NCBI RefSeq assembly: GCF_004522235.1
Contig: NZ_SDLT01000032.1
Coordinates: 54,913-118,912, forward strand
Reading direction: 5' to 3'
Source: Amycolatopsis nivea
GTDB taxonomy: Bacteria > Actinomycetota > Actinomycetes > Mycobacteriales > Pseudonocardiaceae
DNA length: 64,000 nt
Shown here one piece after another: positions 31,089 to 38,540 of this stretch. Numbering within the stretch: the stretch's first letter is position 1; every line of letters begins with the position of its first letter. The notes under the pieces are model-generated. The model saw only the letters and a list, made by a program, of their open reading frames with translations, ran no database searches and was not told where the DNA came from. A program made the position numbers and the translations under genes.

Positions 31089-31985
31089 TCAGCTCTGGAC
31101 GAGCTTGCCCATCGCGTTGACCTCGTCGACGTCGCCGGTGTTGAAGAACGACCACGGCACGGTCACGAAACCGCTGTCGCCCCAGCCGGAGCCCCAGCTG
31201 TTCTCGATCTTCACGCCCTGGTCGTTGTAGGCCACGATGGTCACCTCGTGCCCGCCGACGACCGGGTCGCTGTTCGAGTCGCCGGGCAGGTACGAATAGT
31301 CGCTCGCGGTCGAGGAGTTCAGGTCCATGAAGCTCTGGTGCACGGTGAACCCGATCGCGACCGGCTCGCCCTGGGAAATGGCGTTCTCGATGTCGGACCG
31401 CGCCGCGTCGCCGCTCGTGGACAATTGCGTGTAGCCGGACAGCTTGTAGTGCGCGGCATTCGCTTTTTCGTTCTGGTCGGGCTGAGTCGTGTAGTCGAAA
31501 TCGCCCTGCCAGTAGTCGGATTTGGTGTCGATGCCCTGCTGCTGTTCCATCGGCAGCGCGACGCTCGCCCAGGTGCCCTGGTCGTTGCCCTTGGCGATCT
31601 GGGAGTAAATGAACATCGGGGCCATCGGGCCGCCGCTGATGCCCTGCTCGTTCATCAGCACGCCGTAGCCGGTGTAGCCGGTGGCCCAGGTGACGCACGA
31701 GCCGACCTGGCCCTGGTCGCCGGGTGCGTTGGCGTACTGCGTGAGGTCGCCGCTGGAGGGCAGTTCGGCGGTGGTGCGCTGGTGCACGGGGAGCGCGGAG
31801 TTCGCGTGGGCGTGCATCCTGGACTGCGCGGCCTTGAGCCCGGCGACGTTCAGCCCGAGGCCGTGCTTCTGGTGCTGCGGGTGGTGCTGGGCGGCGGCCG
31901 CGGAGGCCGGGGTCGCGCCCATCGCCGCGGCCATGCCGGCGGCGGCGAGCAGGGAAACGAGTGCGGACGTTTTTCTGATCTGCAT
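31089..31985 (-). CDS. secreted papain-like (C1) cysteine protease
   Basis: 298 residues from ATG 31985, chosen because AAGGAG lies seven bases upstream; two earlier in-frame ATGs (32006, 31991) sit on or before that ribosome site. Signal peptide MQIRKTSALVSLLAAAGMAA with cleavage after ATPASA (about residue 29). Mature part: DQGQVGSCVTWATGYTGY with the catalytic Cys and its oxyanion Gln, VVGGHEVTIVAYND with His, and IENSWGSGWGDSGF with Asn, the C1 triad in the right order. A short His/Gln-rich propeptide (AQHHPQHQKHG) precedes. Exported protease; role could be nutrition or antagonism. Neighbours do not narrow it. Confidence 0.88.
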   Translation of the reverse strand: MQIRKTSALVSLLAAAGMAAAMGATPASAAAAQHHPQHQKHGLGLNVAGLKAAQSRMHAHANSALPVHQRTTAELPSSGDLTQYANAPGDQGQVGSCVTWATGYTGYGVLMNEQGISGGPMAPMFIYSQIAKGNDQGTWASVALPMEQQQGIDTKSDYWQGDFDYTTQPDQNEKANAAHYKLSGYTQLSTSGDAARSDIENAISQGEPVAIGFTVHQSFMDLNSSTASDYSYLPGDSNSDPVVGGHEVTIVAYNDQGVKIENSWGSGWGDSGFVTVPWSFFNTGDVDEVNAMGKLVQS

Positions 31986-32290
31986 TCTCATACTCCTTGT
32001 GGGCATGCAGAAAAAGAAATCGGAAAGGGTGGGGAGGTGGATCCGACCACAGCAAAGGTAGATCGGCGGAAATTTTCCGGGAACCTACGAAAGGAGGGAA
32101 CGTATCAACTGCGGTATTTGCGGGGGATCGATCAAGCGGACATTCCGCCCGTTACCGCCGCTATTCCGGCGTACGGGTCCATTATGGACTCGTGGGAAAT
32201 CCTTGCCCCGGCAGTGGTTTGAACCATTCGGCGAGGGTTTCTCGTAGCGCGGGGAGACTCTGCCGCGATGGGCGCGGCGCGGGATGCCGA
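31986..32290. other. AT-richer spacer upstream of the protease
   Basis: About 300 bases with lower GC than the surroundings. It should hold the protease promoter. It also contains a possible small open frame on the plus strand (32037-32222, listed separately) and a good AAAGGAGGG ribosome-site-like motif at 32090-32098 without a standard start at proper distance. Nothing else is recognised. Confidence 0.5.
32037..32222 (+). CDS. possible 61-residue peptide, uncertain
   Basis: GTG at 32037 after GGGGAG, open to TGA 32222: MDPTTAKVDRRKFSGNLRKE, then GTYQLRYLRGIDQADIPPV and an end GSIMDSWEILAPAVV. It is divergent from the protease (51 bases between). Codon third positions are less GC-biased than in typical genes of this window, so it may be non-coding or foreign. 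A basic first half and a hydrophobic, acidic end are vaguely like a ribosomally made peptide precursor, but no modification enzyme is nearby. Confidence 0.25.
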   Translation: MDPTTAKVDRRKFSGNLRKEGTYQLRYLRGIDQADIPPVTAAIPAYGSIMDSWEILAPAVV

Positions 32291-32347
32291 GGTCCGTGAA
32301 GGGCTCCTTGAGGGAATCGGATTCCCTCAAGGAGCCCTTCACGGACC
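32291..32347. terminator. 57-bp perfect palindrome, GTGAAGGGCTCC type
   Basis: 28-base arms (GGTCCGTGAAGGGCTCCTTG + AGGGAATC and complement) around a single G. No mismatch. It is not next to a gene end on either side: the protease start is about 300 bases left and another palindrome lies 100 bases right. Same family as the tandem array at 19.5-20.2 kb. Confidence 0.75.
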
Positions 32348-32446
32348 ATTGCCGGGGAGAGAAGCACGCTGCGCGTCGCGTGCGAAAGCCCGGCGCAGCG
32401 AACCGCCGGGCGCTGCGGGTGCGCTGGTGCGGCGGGCTCCCGCGAA

Positions 32447-32501
32447 GTACGTGAGGGGAACCCTGAGGGAATCAGATTCCCTCAGGGTTCCCCTCACGTA
32501 C
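32447..32501 (-). terminator. 55-bp perfect palindrome, GTGAGGGGAACC type, after TetR
   Basis: 27-base arms (GTACGTGAGGGGAACCCTGA + GGGAATC and complement) around a single A, 32 bases after the TetR stop at 32534 on the minus strand. Its stem has the other variant of the family motif (GTGAGGGGAACC instead of GTGAAGGGCTCC). Confidence 0.78.
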
Positions 32502-32533
32502 CGTCGCGCCGCGCAACCCGCTACGGAGAAACC

Positions 32534-33214
32534 TCAGTCCGGCAGCGGAGTCGTGCGCGCGCCGTTGAGGAGGGCGTCGATCGCCCATCGGGAACGCGTG
32601 TCCGCGTTGCCGGAGAACAGATTCCCGCTCGCCGCGGCGATGTTCGGATGCGTTTCCGGCGAGAGTCCGCGGACGGTTTCGGCGAGCATGTCGTGCTGCC
32701 GTTCCGCGTCCGGGCGGTCCTTGCGGGTGCTGTGTTCGACCGCGCTGGCGGTGGCGACGAGCAGCAGGAGGTCGACCGTCCACGCGGCGGGGCCGGACGG
32801 CACCCCGGCTTCGGCGAGCAGGCCGAGCACGGTGTCGACGACGGCGAGGTAGTTCGGTCCGTTCAGCGGCGTCACGAGTGCGACGCGGGCGAGCCCGGGG
32901 TGCGCGTACAGGACGTCGCGGTAGGTGGACATGACTGTCCACAAGCGACTCCGCCAGTCTCCTTCGGCGGCGCCGGCGGTGGTGGGGACTTCGCCGAGGA
33001 GTTCGTCGAGCACCGCGGCGTGGAGTTCGTCGGTGTCGCGGACGTAGACGTAGAGCGAGGCCGGGCCGGTGTCCAGGTCCTTCGCGAGCCGCCGCATGGT
33101 GACGCGTTCGGCGCCTTCGCGGCGCACGACGTCGAGAGCGGCGGCGACGATGCCTTCGCGGCTCAGCGCGGGCTTGGCGGGACGTTCCCGGCGGTTGTAG
33201 CCACTCGCGGTCAT
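32534..33214 (-). CDS. TetR-family transcriptional regulator
   Basis: 226 residues. HTH: LSREGIVAAALDVVRREGAERVTMRRLAKDLDTGPASLYVYVRDTDELHAAVLDELL, with GPASLYVYV as the recognition helix, close to the TetR/AcrR proteins that carry a TetR_C_1-like C-terminal domain. That domain (LWTVMSTYRDVLYAHPGLARVALVTPLNGPNYL, LLLLVATASAVE) suggests regulation of a drug-efflux or oxidoreductase gene. ATG 33214. Divergent/neighbouring TlpA gene lies on the same strand upstream (33264), 49 bases away. Confidence 0.87.
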   Translation of the reverse strand: MTASGYNRRERPAKPALSREGIVAAALDVVRREGAERVTMRRLAKDLDTGPASLYVYVRDTDELHAAVLDELLGEVPTTAGAAEGDWRSRLWTVMSTYRDVLYAHPGLARVALVTPLNGPNYLAVVDTVLGLLAEAGVPSGPAAWTVDLLLLVATASAVEHSTRKDRPDAERQHDMLAETVRGLSPETHPNIAAASGNLFSGNADTRSRWAIDALLNGARTTPLPD

Positions 33215-33263
33215 CCGCCCATGGTAGGCGCACGCTGCCCGAACGGTCTGGACCTTGGCCGGT

Positions 33264-33836
33264 CTACTCGGCGAGCACGCGGTCCAGGGTGGGCTGGACG
33301 TCGGTCCGCAGGATCGCGCCGAGGTAGACGGCCGCGACCCGCTGCTGCTTGTCCACGATCAGCGAGATCGGCATCGCGCTCAGCGGGAGGCCGCGCAGCC
33401 GCAGGGCGACCCGGCCGGACGGGTCGAAGATCGACTCGTAGCTGAGCCCGAGGTCCTTGACGAAGTCGGCGGCGTACTTCGGGTTGTCGCGGACGTTGAT
33501 GCCGAGCACCCGGATCCCGCGGGCGCGGCCGGAGTCGGCGATCGTCTGCAGAGTGCGCGCTTCGGCACGGCACGGCCCGCACCAGGCGCCCCAGAGGTTG
33601 AGCAGGACGACTTTGCCGGAGTAATCCGCCAGCGACAGGTCCTTGCCGGGTTCGCGCAGGCTCTGGCCCTTGAGGTCCGCTACCTTTTTGCGCTGCTCCA
33701 CGGGATAGTGGATGGTCGTCTGCCCGCCCGGCGAGACGAATTCGAAGGTGTCCGACTGGCTGACCGCGTCCTTCCCGGTCGCGCACGCGGTGAGGGGCAG
33801 CAGTGCCAGCAGAAACAGGCAACGGGCGAGGCGCAC
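33264..33836 (-). CDS. TlpA-like thiol-disulfide lipoprotein
   Basis: 190 residues from GTG 33836. MRLARCLFLLALLPLTACAT is a lipoprotein signal with lipobox LTAC (Cys at 18). The thioredoxin fold follows: LADYSGKVVLLNLWGAWCGPCRAEARTLQTIA with the redox CGPC, then VLGINVRDNPKYAADFVKDLGL and AMPISLIVDKQQRVAAVYLGAI with the cis-proline. It acts outside the membrane, probably reducing disulfides for cytochrome c maturation (ResA/TlpA role). An out-of-frame ATG overlaps the start and is not used. No ccd genes in the window. Confidence 0.88.
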   Translation of the reverse strand: MRLARCLFLLALLPLTACATGKDAVSQSDTFEFVSPGGQTTIHYPVEQRKKVADLKGQSLREPGKDLSLADYSGKVVLLNLWGAWCGPCRAEARTLQTIADSGRARGIRVLGINVRDNPKYAADFVKDLGLSYESIFDPSGRVALRLRGLPLSAMPISLIVDKQQRVAAVYLGAILRTDVQPTLDRVLAE

Positions 33837-33896
33837 ACGGCATGGTATCGCTGATACCGCGGGCGGCCTCCGCCCCGGTTTCCTAGGCTGGACCTC

Positions 33897-35063
33897 GTGT
33901 GGGAGAGAGCGCGGGACCGGTTGCGGAGCAGGCTGGCCGACGGCTTGGCCCGGTCCGGGCTCACGCTGCCCTGGTGGGTGCCGATGGGGACGACCGCCTT
34001 CACGGTGATCGGCCTGATCGTCGCGGTCGGGCAGCGGGCCGGGTCCGCGCTTCCGGTCGCGATCGGCGGGTTTCTGCTGGCCACGGCGTCGACGCTGCTG
34101 TGGGTGTGCACCGGGCGGCTCGCGCCGTCGTGGGTGAAGGCGCTCGGGATGCTCGCCGGGATCGGGCTGCTGCTGACGCATCCGGTGGTGCCGGACTTCG
34201 CGCCGATGCCGTTGATCGTGCTCACCGGCGAACTGGGGTCCATCGCTTCGGCGCGGGTCGCGTTCGCGGCGACCGGCGGGGCGATCGCGGTGCTCGGGGC
34301 GGCCGCGCTGACCGTCGGGCTGGTCGGGTTCCCGGTGTACATGCTCGCGGTGGTGGTCGGGATGGCTGCCGGGTTCATGCTGCGTTGGTACGTGCGTGCG
34401 CTGGACGCCGAGCGAGGCAAGCAGGAAGCCGTGCGCGAACAGGCGATGCTCGGCGAGCGGCAGCGGATCGCGCGCGAGGTGCACGACGTGGTCGCGCATT
34501 CGCTGAGCATCACGTTGCTGCACGTCACGGGCGCGCGGCACGGGCTGCGCACGGATCGCGACATCGACGAAGCCGTCGCGGCGCTCACCGAGGCGGAGCG
34601 GATCGGACGGGCGGCGATGGCCGATATCCGGCGCACGGTTGGATTGCTCGCGCAGGAGTCGGCGGGGACGCGGCCGTTGCCCGGTGCGGGCGACATCGCG
34701 GACCTGGTGGCCGAAACGTGCGCGGCCGGGCTGGTCGCGGACTACGAACTGAGGGGCGACGTGACCGCGGTCGACAGCACGGTGGGGCTGGGGCTCTACC
34801 GGATCGTCCAGGAGTCGCTGGCGAACGTGGTCAAACACGCACCGGGGGAGAAGGCGTTGGTACGACTGGAGATTGACGCGGCGGACGCGCGGCTGACGGT
34901 CCGCAATGGACACAACGGCGCGACGCGCAACGAGGGTGGTTCGGGGTTGGCGGGCATGACGGCGCGAACGGATCAGCTCGGTGCGCGGCTGGCAGCCGGA
35001 CCCGAGGGCGGAGAGTGGGTAGTCGACGTGGCGGTGCCGTTGGCGCGCGGGGCCGCGTCGTGA
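33897..35063 (+). CDS. sensor histidine kinase (NarL/DesK type)
   Basis: 388 residues. Membrane helices between about 25 and 165 (five), HisKA_3 segment ERQRIAREVHDVVAHSLSITLLHV with His196, and the ATPase domain with N box QESLANVVKHAPG, a weak G1 (VRNGHNG, lacking the usual DxGxG) and G2 GGSGLAGMTAR. GTG 33897. The degenerate G1 box may weaken ATP binding. It overlaps the GTG of its response regulator by four bases (GTGA) and faces the TlpA gene. Confidence 0.88.
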   Translation: MWERARDRLRSRLADGLARSGLTLPWWVPMGTTAFTVIGLIVAVGQRAGSALPVAIGGFLLATASTLLWVCTGRLAPSWVKALGMLAGIGLLLTHPVVPDFAPMPLIVLTGELGSIASARVAFAATGGAIAVLGAAALTVGLVGFPVYMLAVVVGMAAGFMLRWYVRALDAERGKQEAVREQAMLGERQRIAREVHDVVAHSLSITLLHVTGARHGLRTDRDIDEAVAALTEAERIGRAAMADIRRTVGLLAQESAGTRPLPGAGDIADLVAETCAAGLVADYELRGDVTAVDSTVGLGLYRIVQESLANVVKHAPGEKALVRLEIDAADARLTVRNGHNGATRNEGGSGLAGMTARTDQLGARLAAGPEGGEWVVDVAVPLARGAAS

Positions 35064-36514
35064 CCGCTGCCGCCGGGGAAACGCGGGTCTTGCTCGTCGA
35101 CGATCAGGAGCTGGTGCGGTCCGGATTGCGGTTGATCCTCCGTCGCCGCGACGGGTTCGTGGTGGTGGGCGAATGCTCGGACGGCGACGAGGTCCCGGCC
35201 GCGCTCGAAGCGGCCGGCGGGGTCGATGTCGTGGTGATGGACCTGCGGATGAAGCACGTCGACGGCATCGAGGCGACGCGACAGTTGCGTGCGTCCGGCC
35301 CGCGCCCGCCGGTGCTCGCGTTGACCACGTTCGATGACGATGAGCTGCTCGCCGGGGTGCTGCGCGCGGGCGCGGTCGGATACGTGCTGAAGGATTCCTC
35401 CGCGGAGGACCTGATCCGCGCGGTGCGAGCGGTCGCGATGGGCGAGGCGTGGCTCGATCCGGCAGTCACCGGACGCGTGCTCACGACCTACCGCGAGGCG
35501 GCGGTGGATCGCCCGGCGATGCCGTCCGGGTTGTTGACGCCGCGCGAACTGGATGTCCTGACCGCGGTGGCGCGGGGTTTGACGGACGCGGAAATCGCCG
35601 GAACGCTGGGGATTTCCGCGAGCACGGTCGAAGCGCATTTCGAGCGGCTGTGCGCGAAACTCCGCCTCCGCGACCGGGCGGCGGCCATCGTCTACGCCTT
35701 CGACCACGGCCTGGTCACCCCCGGCGCCGCCCCCGCCCCGGTCGATCCGGATTCGTTGCGGTTCAGCGTGCTCGGCCCGTTGCAGGCTTGGCGGGGGCCG
35801 AACCTGCTGGACCTGGGCCCGGTGCGGCAGCAAGCCCTGCTCGCGGCGCTGGTCCTGCGCCCGGGCGAGACGGTCAGCCCTGGGGAGTTGCTCGACGGCG
35901 TCTGGGGTTTGGAGCCGCCCGGCACCGGTGGCCGAGTGGTTCCGGTTTACGTGCACCGCCTGCGGAAATGCCTGCGCGGGGCTGGCGAGCGGACGGAAGA
36001 CTCGGTCATCGGCAGCGATCGCGGCGGATACCGCTTCGCCGGGGAGCGAGCGCAGCTGGACGTCGCCGAGCTGACCGACCGGATCGCGGAAGCCGCGACC
36101 GCCACTCGCGGCGGCGACCCGGCAGCTGCGGTCGACGCGTACGACGGTGCGCTGGCTCTGTTCCACGGCGAGCCCTTGGCGGGATTGCCCGGCCCGTTCG
36201 TCGAGGGGGAACGGGTGCGCCTGACCGAGCGGCGGCTGACGTTGGTGCAGGAGAAAGCCGTGCTGCAGCTGAAGCTCGGGCGAACCGACGACGTGGTGCA
36301 CGAGCTGTCGGCGTTGCTGGCGGTGCATCCGCACCGGGAACCGCTTGCGGTGTTGCTGATGCGGGCGCTCCACGGCGGCGGCCGCCGGGCGGATGCGCTG
36401 GCGGTGCACCGGCGGATGCGGGAACGGCTGCGGGCGGACCTGGATGTCGAACCGGGGGCGGAGCTGGACCGGGAGTTGCGGGTGGTGCTCAGCTCGGATC
36501 GAGGTCCCTCGTGA
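35060..36514 (+). CDS. response regulator with two output modules: LuxR-type HTH plus SARP/BTAD
   Basis: 484 residues. Receiver domain 1-125 (DD 14-15, phospho-acceptor Asp61 in VVVMDLRMKHVDG, Lys in YVLKDSSAEDL). LuxR/NarL HTH about 160-225: LTPRELDVLTAVARGLTDAEIAGTLGISASTVEAHFERLCAKLRLRDR. Then, after a Pro-rich linker (TPGAAPAPVDP), a complete SARP-like unit: winged helix LRFSVLGPLQAWRGPNLLDLGPVRQQALLAALVLRPGETVSPGELLDGVWG and BTAD helices from about 340 (LTDRIAEAATATRGGDPAAAVDAYDGALALFHGEPL). Usual NarL regulators end at about 220 residues. Translation is coupled to the kinase and, by another GTGA, to the VOC gene. Confidence 0.9.
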   Translation: MTAAAGETRVLLVDDQELVRSGLRLILRRRDGFVVVGECSDGDEVPAALEAAGGVDVVVMDLRMKHVDGIEATRQLRASGPRPPVLALTTFDDDELLAGVLRAGAVGYVLKDSSAEDLIRAVRAVAMGEAWLDPAVTGRVLTTYREAAVDRPAMPSGLLTPRELDVLTAVARGLTDAEIAGTLGISASTVEAHFERLCAKLRLRDRAAAIVYAFDHGLVTPGAAPAPVDPDSLRFSVLGPLQAWRGPNLLDLGPVRQQALLAALVLRPGETVSPGELLDGVWGLEPPGTGGRVVPVYVHRLRKCLRGAGERTEDSVIGSDRGGYRFAGERAQLDVAELTDRIAEAATATRGGDPAAAVDAYDGALALFHGEPLAGLPGPFVEGERVRLTERRLTLVQEKAVLQLKLGRTDDVVHELSALLAVHPHREPLAVLLMRALHGGGRRADALAVHRRMRERLRADLDVEPGAELDRELRVVLSSDRGPS

Positions 36515-36918
36515 GTGCGCACGGCACCCTGCACCATGTCGAGTTGTGGGTGCCGGACCTGGCCCGCGCGGTCGCGTCGCTGGGATGGCTGCTGGAAGAG
36601 CTGGGATATCAGCGGTTCCAGGACTGGGATGCCGGACGCAGCTGGCGGCTCGGGCCGACGTACCTCGTGGTCGAGCAATCCCCGGCGCTGACCGCGGACC
36701 GGCACGACCGTTGCCGGCCGGGACTGAACCACCTGGCTTTTCACGTCAAGGACGCGGCGACGGTCGAGCGGTTGGCCGCCGACGCCGCCCGGCACGGGTG
36801 GCAGCTGATGTTTCCGGAGAAACATCCCTATGCGGGCGGCGCGGAGCACTACGCCGCGTACCTGCAGAACGACGACGGCTTCGAGGTCGAGCTCGTCAGC
36901 TCTGCTGCGCGGTGCTGA
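36511..36918 (+). CDS. VOC-family (glyoxalase-fold) protein
   Basis: 135 residues. GTLHHVELWVPDLARAVASLGWLLEELGYQ is the first beta-alpha-beta module, LNHLAFHVKDAATVERLAADAARHGW the second, and DDGFEVELV the final metal-ligand strand. Possible ligands are His9 region, His of NHLAFHV and the Glu of FEVEL. Members are dioxygenases, isomerases, or resistance proteins that bind bleomycin-like compounds. The GTG start overlaps the stop of the response regulator, so it belongs to that operon and may be a controlled target. Its 3' end overlaps the ESX gene by 23 bases. Confidence 0.85.
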   Translation: MSAHGTLHHVELWVPDLARAVASLGWLLEELGYQRFQDWDAGRSWRLGPTYLVVEQSPALTADRHDRCRPGLNHLAFHVKDAATVERLAADAARHGWQLMFPEKHPYAGGAEHYAAYLQNDDGFEVELVSSAARC

Positions 36919-37801
36919 CCGGAGTGCGCGGGCGGCTTTGGCTCGGGTACTGCGAATCCGCCGAGTCCGAGTCCGAGTCCGAAGAATCCGCGTACTGCGA
37001 AGAAGCCGGATAACGCGACGAAGCCTGCGAAGAAGAATCCGAAGAGCTGGAATCCTCCCCGGAGCTGCTCTTCGATGCCTCGCTGAGCTTCGTCATCAGC
37101 TGCGTCGCTGCTTCCAGCCCCTGCGTCACCGAAGTGATCAGCTGCAGCAGATTGTCCGAGTCCGACAGCAAAACCCCGAGCTTCTGCGCGATCTGCCCGC
37201 CGTACTGCGTCGCGATCGCCACCGCCTGCGGGATCGCCGCCGCGATGCTCGCGCCGAAGGTCGCCTGCGCGGCGGCGAACGCCTGCGTCATCAGCTGGAT
37301 GATCTGCCCGACAGCCTCCGAAATGAGCCCGCCGACCTCCTGCTGCGCCTTCGCGACGACCTTCCCGGCTCCGGTGGCCGCCTTGGCCATCGCGATGCCG
37401 GCCTGGCCGACAGCCTCGACGCAATCCGCGTGCTGGGAGCTGTTGTCGCGGTAGCTCGAAGCAGAAGAACCGCTCCACTCCGACGTTTCCGGGCCCGTCG
37501 ACTGCCGGTAGTCGTCCGCGACGGACGACACCTGCTGGCCGCCGCCCTCCATGCCCTGCGAGTGCGACGACACCGAATCCGGGTTGCCCTGCAACTGTTT
37601 CAGCGGTTCTTCCAGGAACCGCACCAGTTCGGTGATCATCCCGAACCCGGCGGAGGTCAACGCGGCGAGCGGGTCCTGCGACGCGCCGAGCAGGTCGAGC
37701 GCGGTGGTCGCGCCGCCGAGTCCGGCGGACACCCAGTCGTGGTTCTCGACCGCCTTCGTGGTGGTCTTCAGGTCTGCCAGCAGCTGGCCGGAGTCGGTCA
37801 C
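36896..37801 (-). CDS. ESX (type VII) secretion substrate-like protein, EspB/WXG type with Ser-rich tail
   Basis: 301 residues. Helical N-terminal part (LADLKTTTKAVENHDWVSAG...), then SEWSGSSASSYRDN as a WxG turn at about 110 and two long hydrophobic-amphipathic helices (VGGLISEAVGQIIQLMTQAFAAAQATFG, IAAAIPQAVAIATQYGGQIAQ). The last 65 residues are almost only Ser, Asp, Gln and Tyr. Last gene of the six-gene minus-strand ESX operon, coupled to the EspC-like gene by a 4-base overlap. Probably secreted; role not known. Confidence 0.72.
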   Translation of the reverse strand: MTDSGQLLADLKTTTKAVENHDWVSAGLGGATTALDLLGASQDPLAALTSAGFGMITELVRFLEEPLKQLQGNPDSVSSHSQGMEGGGQQVSSVADDYRQSTGPETSEWSGSSASSYRDNSSQHADCVEAVGQAGIAMAKAATGAGKVVAKAQQEVGGLISEAVGQIIQLMTQAFAAAQATFGASIAAAIPQAVAIATQYGGQIAQKLGVLLSDSDNLLQLITSVTQGLEAATQLMTKLSEASKSSSGEDSSSSDSSSQASSRYPASSQYADSSDSDSDSADSQYPSQSRPRTPVSTAQQS

Positions 37802-38106
37802 GGCAGGTCCTTCCCGGGCAGCGAGGCCGCGTTGCCCTGGTCGCGACGCTCGTAGCTTTCCGCGGCCTGCGTGAGATTCGCGCTCACTTTGTCCACAGTG
37901 GACGATGCGTGCGAGACGGCGTCGTTGGTTTTGCCGACCGCTGCTTGCAGGCCGACGGTAAGGAACTGTACGAAGACGCCGAGCGCCTGGTCGCCGAGTC
38001 CGGACGGGGCGCTGCGGGCGACATTGCCGAGCCGGTCGGCCAGGTCTCCGACGGTGGCCGCGTGCCGGCGCAGTTGCACGGGGTCGACCTCGAAGCCGGC
38101 GGTCAC
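37798..38106 (-). CDS. EspC-like (DUF2580) ESX substrate
   Basis: 102 residues. FEVDPVQLRRHAATVGDLADRLGNV is the characteristic start of the ESX-1 EspC/DUF2580 family (VDPxxLRxHA), followed by ALGVFVQFLTVGLQAAVGK and AESYERRDQGN, which contains the YxxxD secretion signal (YERRD). All helical, about the usual length for the family. Such proteins leave the cell as dimers through the type VII machine. Overlaps its neighbours by four bases on both sides. Confidence 0.8.
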   Translation of the reverse strand: MTAGFEVDPVQLRRHAATVGDLADRLGNVARSAPSGLGDQALGVFVQFLTVGLQAAVGKTNDAVSHASSTVDKVSANLTQAAESYERRDQGNAASLPGKDLP

Positions 38107-38540
38107 GAGATGATCCCCGGGTTCGCGAAGTAGTCGTCCTCGCGCGGCGCGGCGGGAGCGGCCTCGACCGGCAGGTTGTCGCGGACGAGCTGGAGTGCCG
38201 GGCCGTCGCCGACGTAGTCGGTCATGATGTCCACGACCTGCGCGCCGGCCTGGCGGTGCGCGTCGTGCACGGTGGCGAGGATGAGCCGGGCGAGCGCGTC
38301 GGCTTCCAGCGCGCGGGCGGCGGGGCTCAGCCGCAGGCCGGTCAGTGCGCCGCTCGGGCCCACCTCGACCTCGACCTCGCCGCGCGGGGACGCGGCCCGG
38401 CCGCCGACGCGGCTGAGGCTCGCGCTCGCGGCCTCGGCGTTCGCCTGCATCCGGGACAGGTTTTTCTGGTAGTCGGCGAGCCAGGCCGCCGAGTCTTGGA
38501 TCGGCACGGAAGGTCCTCCGGTCGTTTTCGGTGCGGTCAT
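38103..38540 (-). CDS. YbaB/EbfC-type protein within the ESX operon
   Basis: 145 residues. YQKNLSRMQANAEAASASLSRVGGRAASPRGEVEVEVGPSGALTGLRLSPAARALEADALARLILATVHDAHRQA matches the YbaB DNA-binding fold (helix, three-stranded sheet with GEVxVxVGxxG, helix). EspB-type operons in actinobacteria often hold such a member; whether it binds DNA or serves as a chaperone is unknown. Start: GTG 38543 or ATG 38540 (the bases are GTGATG); the ATG is chosen. The stop of EspG overlaps here. Confidence 0.78.
   Translation of the reverse strand: MTAPKTTGGPSVPIQDSAAWLADYQKNLSRMQANAEAASASLSRVGGRAASPRGEVEVEVGPSGALTGLRLSPAARALEADALARLILATVHDAHRQAGAQVVDIMTDYVGDGPALQLVRDNLPVEAAPAAPREDDYFANPGIIS

Noticed and set aside
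32037..32222. Lasso peptide precursor
   Set aside because: Leader spacing does not match, no Thr at the expected place before the core, and no leader peptidase or cyclase gene nearby. Kept only as an uncertain small frame.
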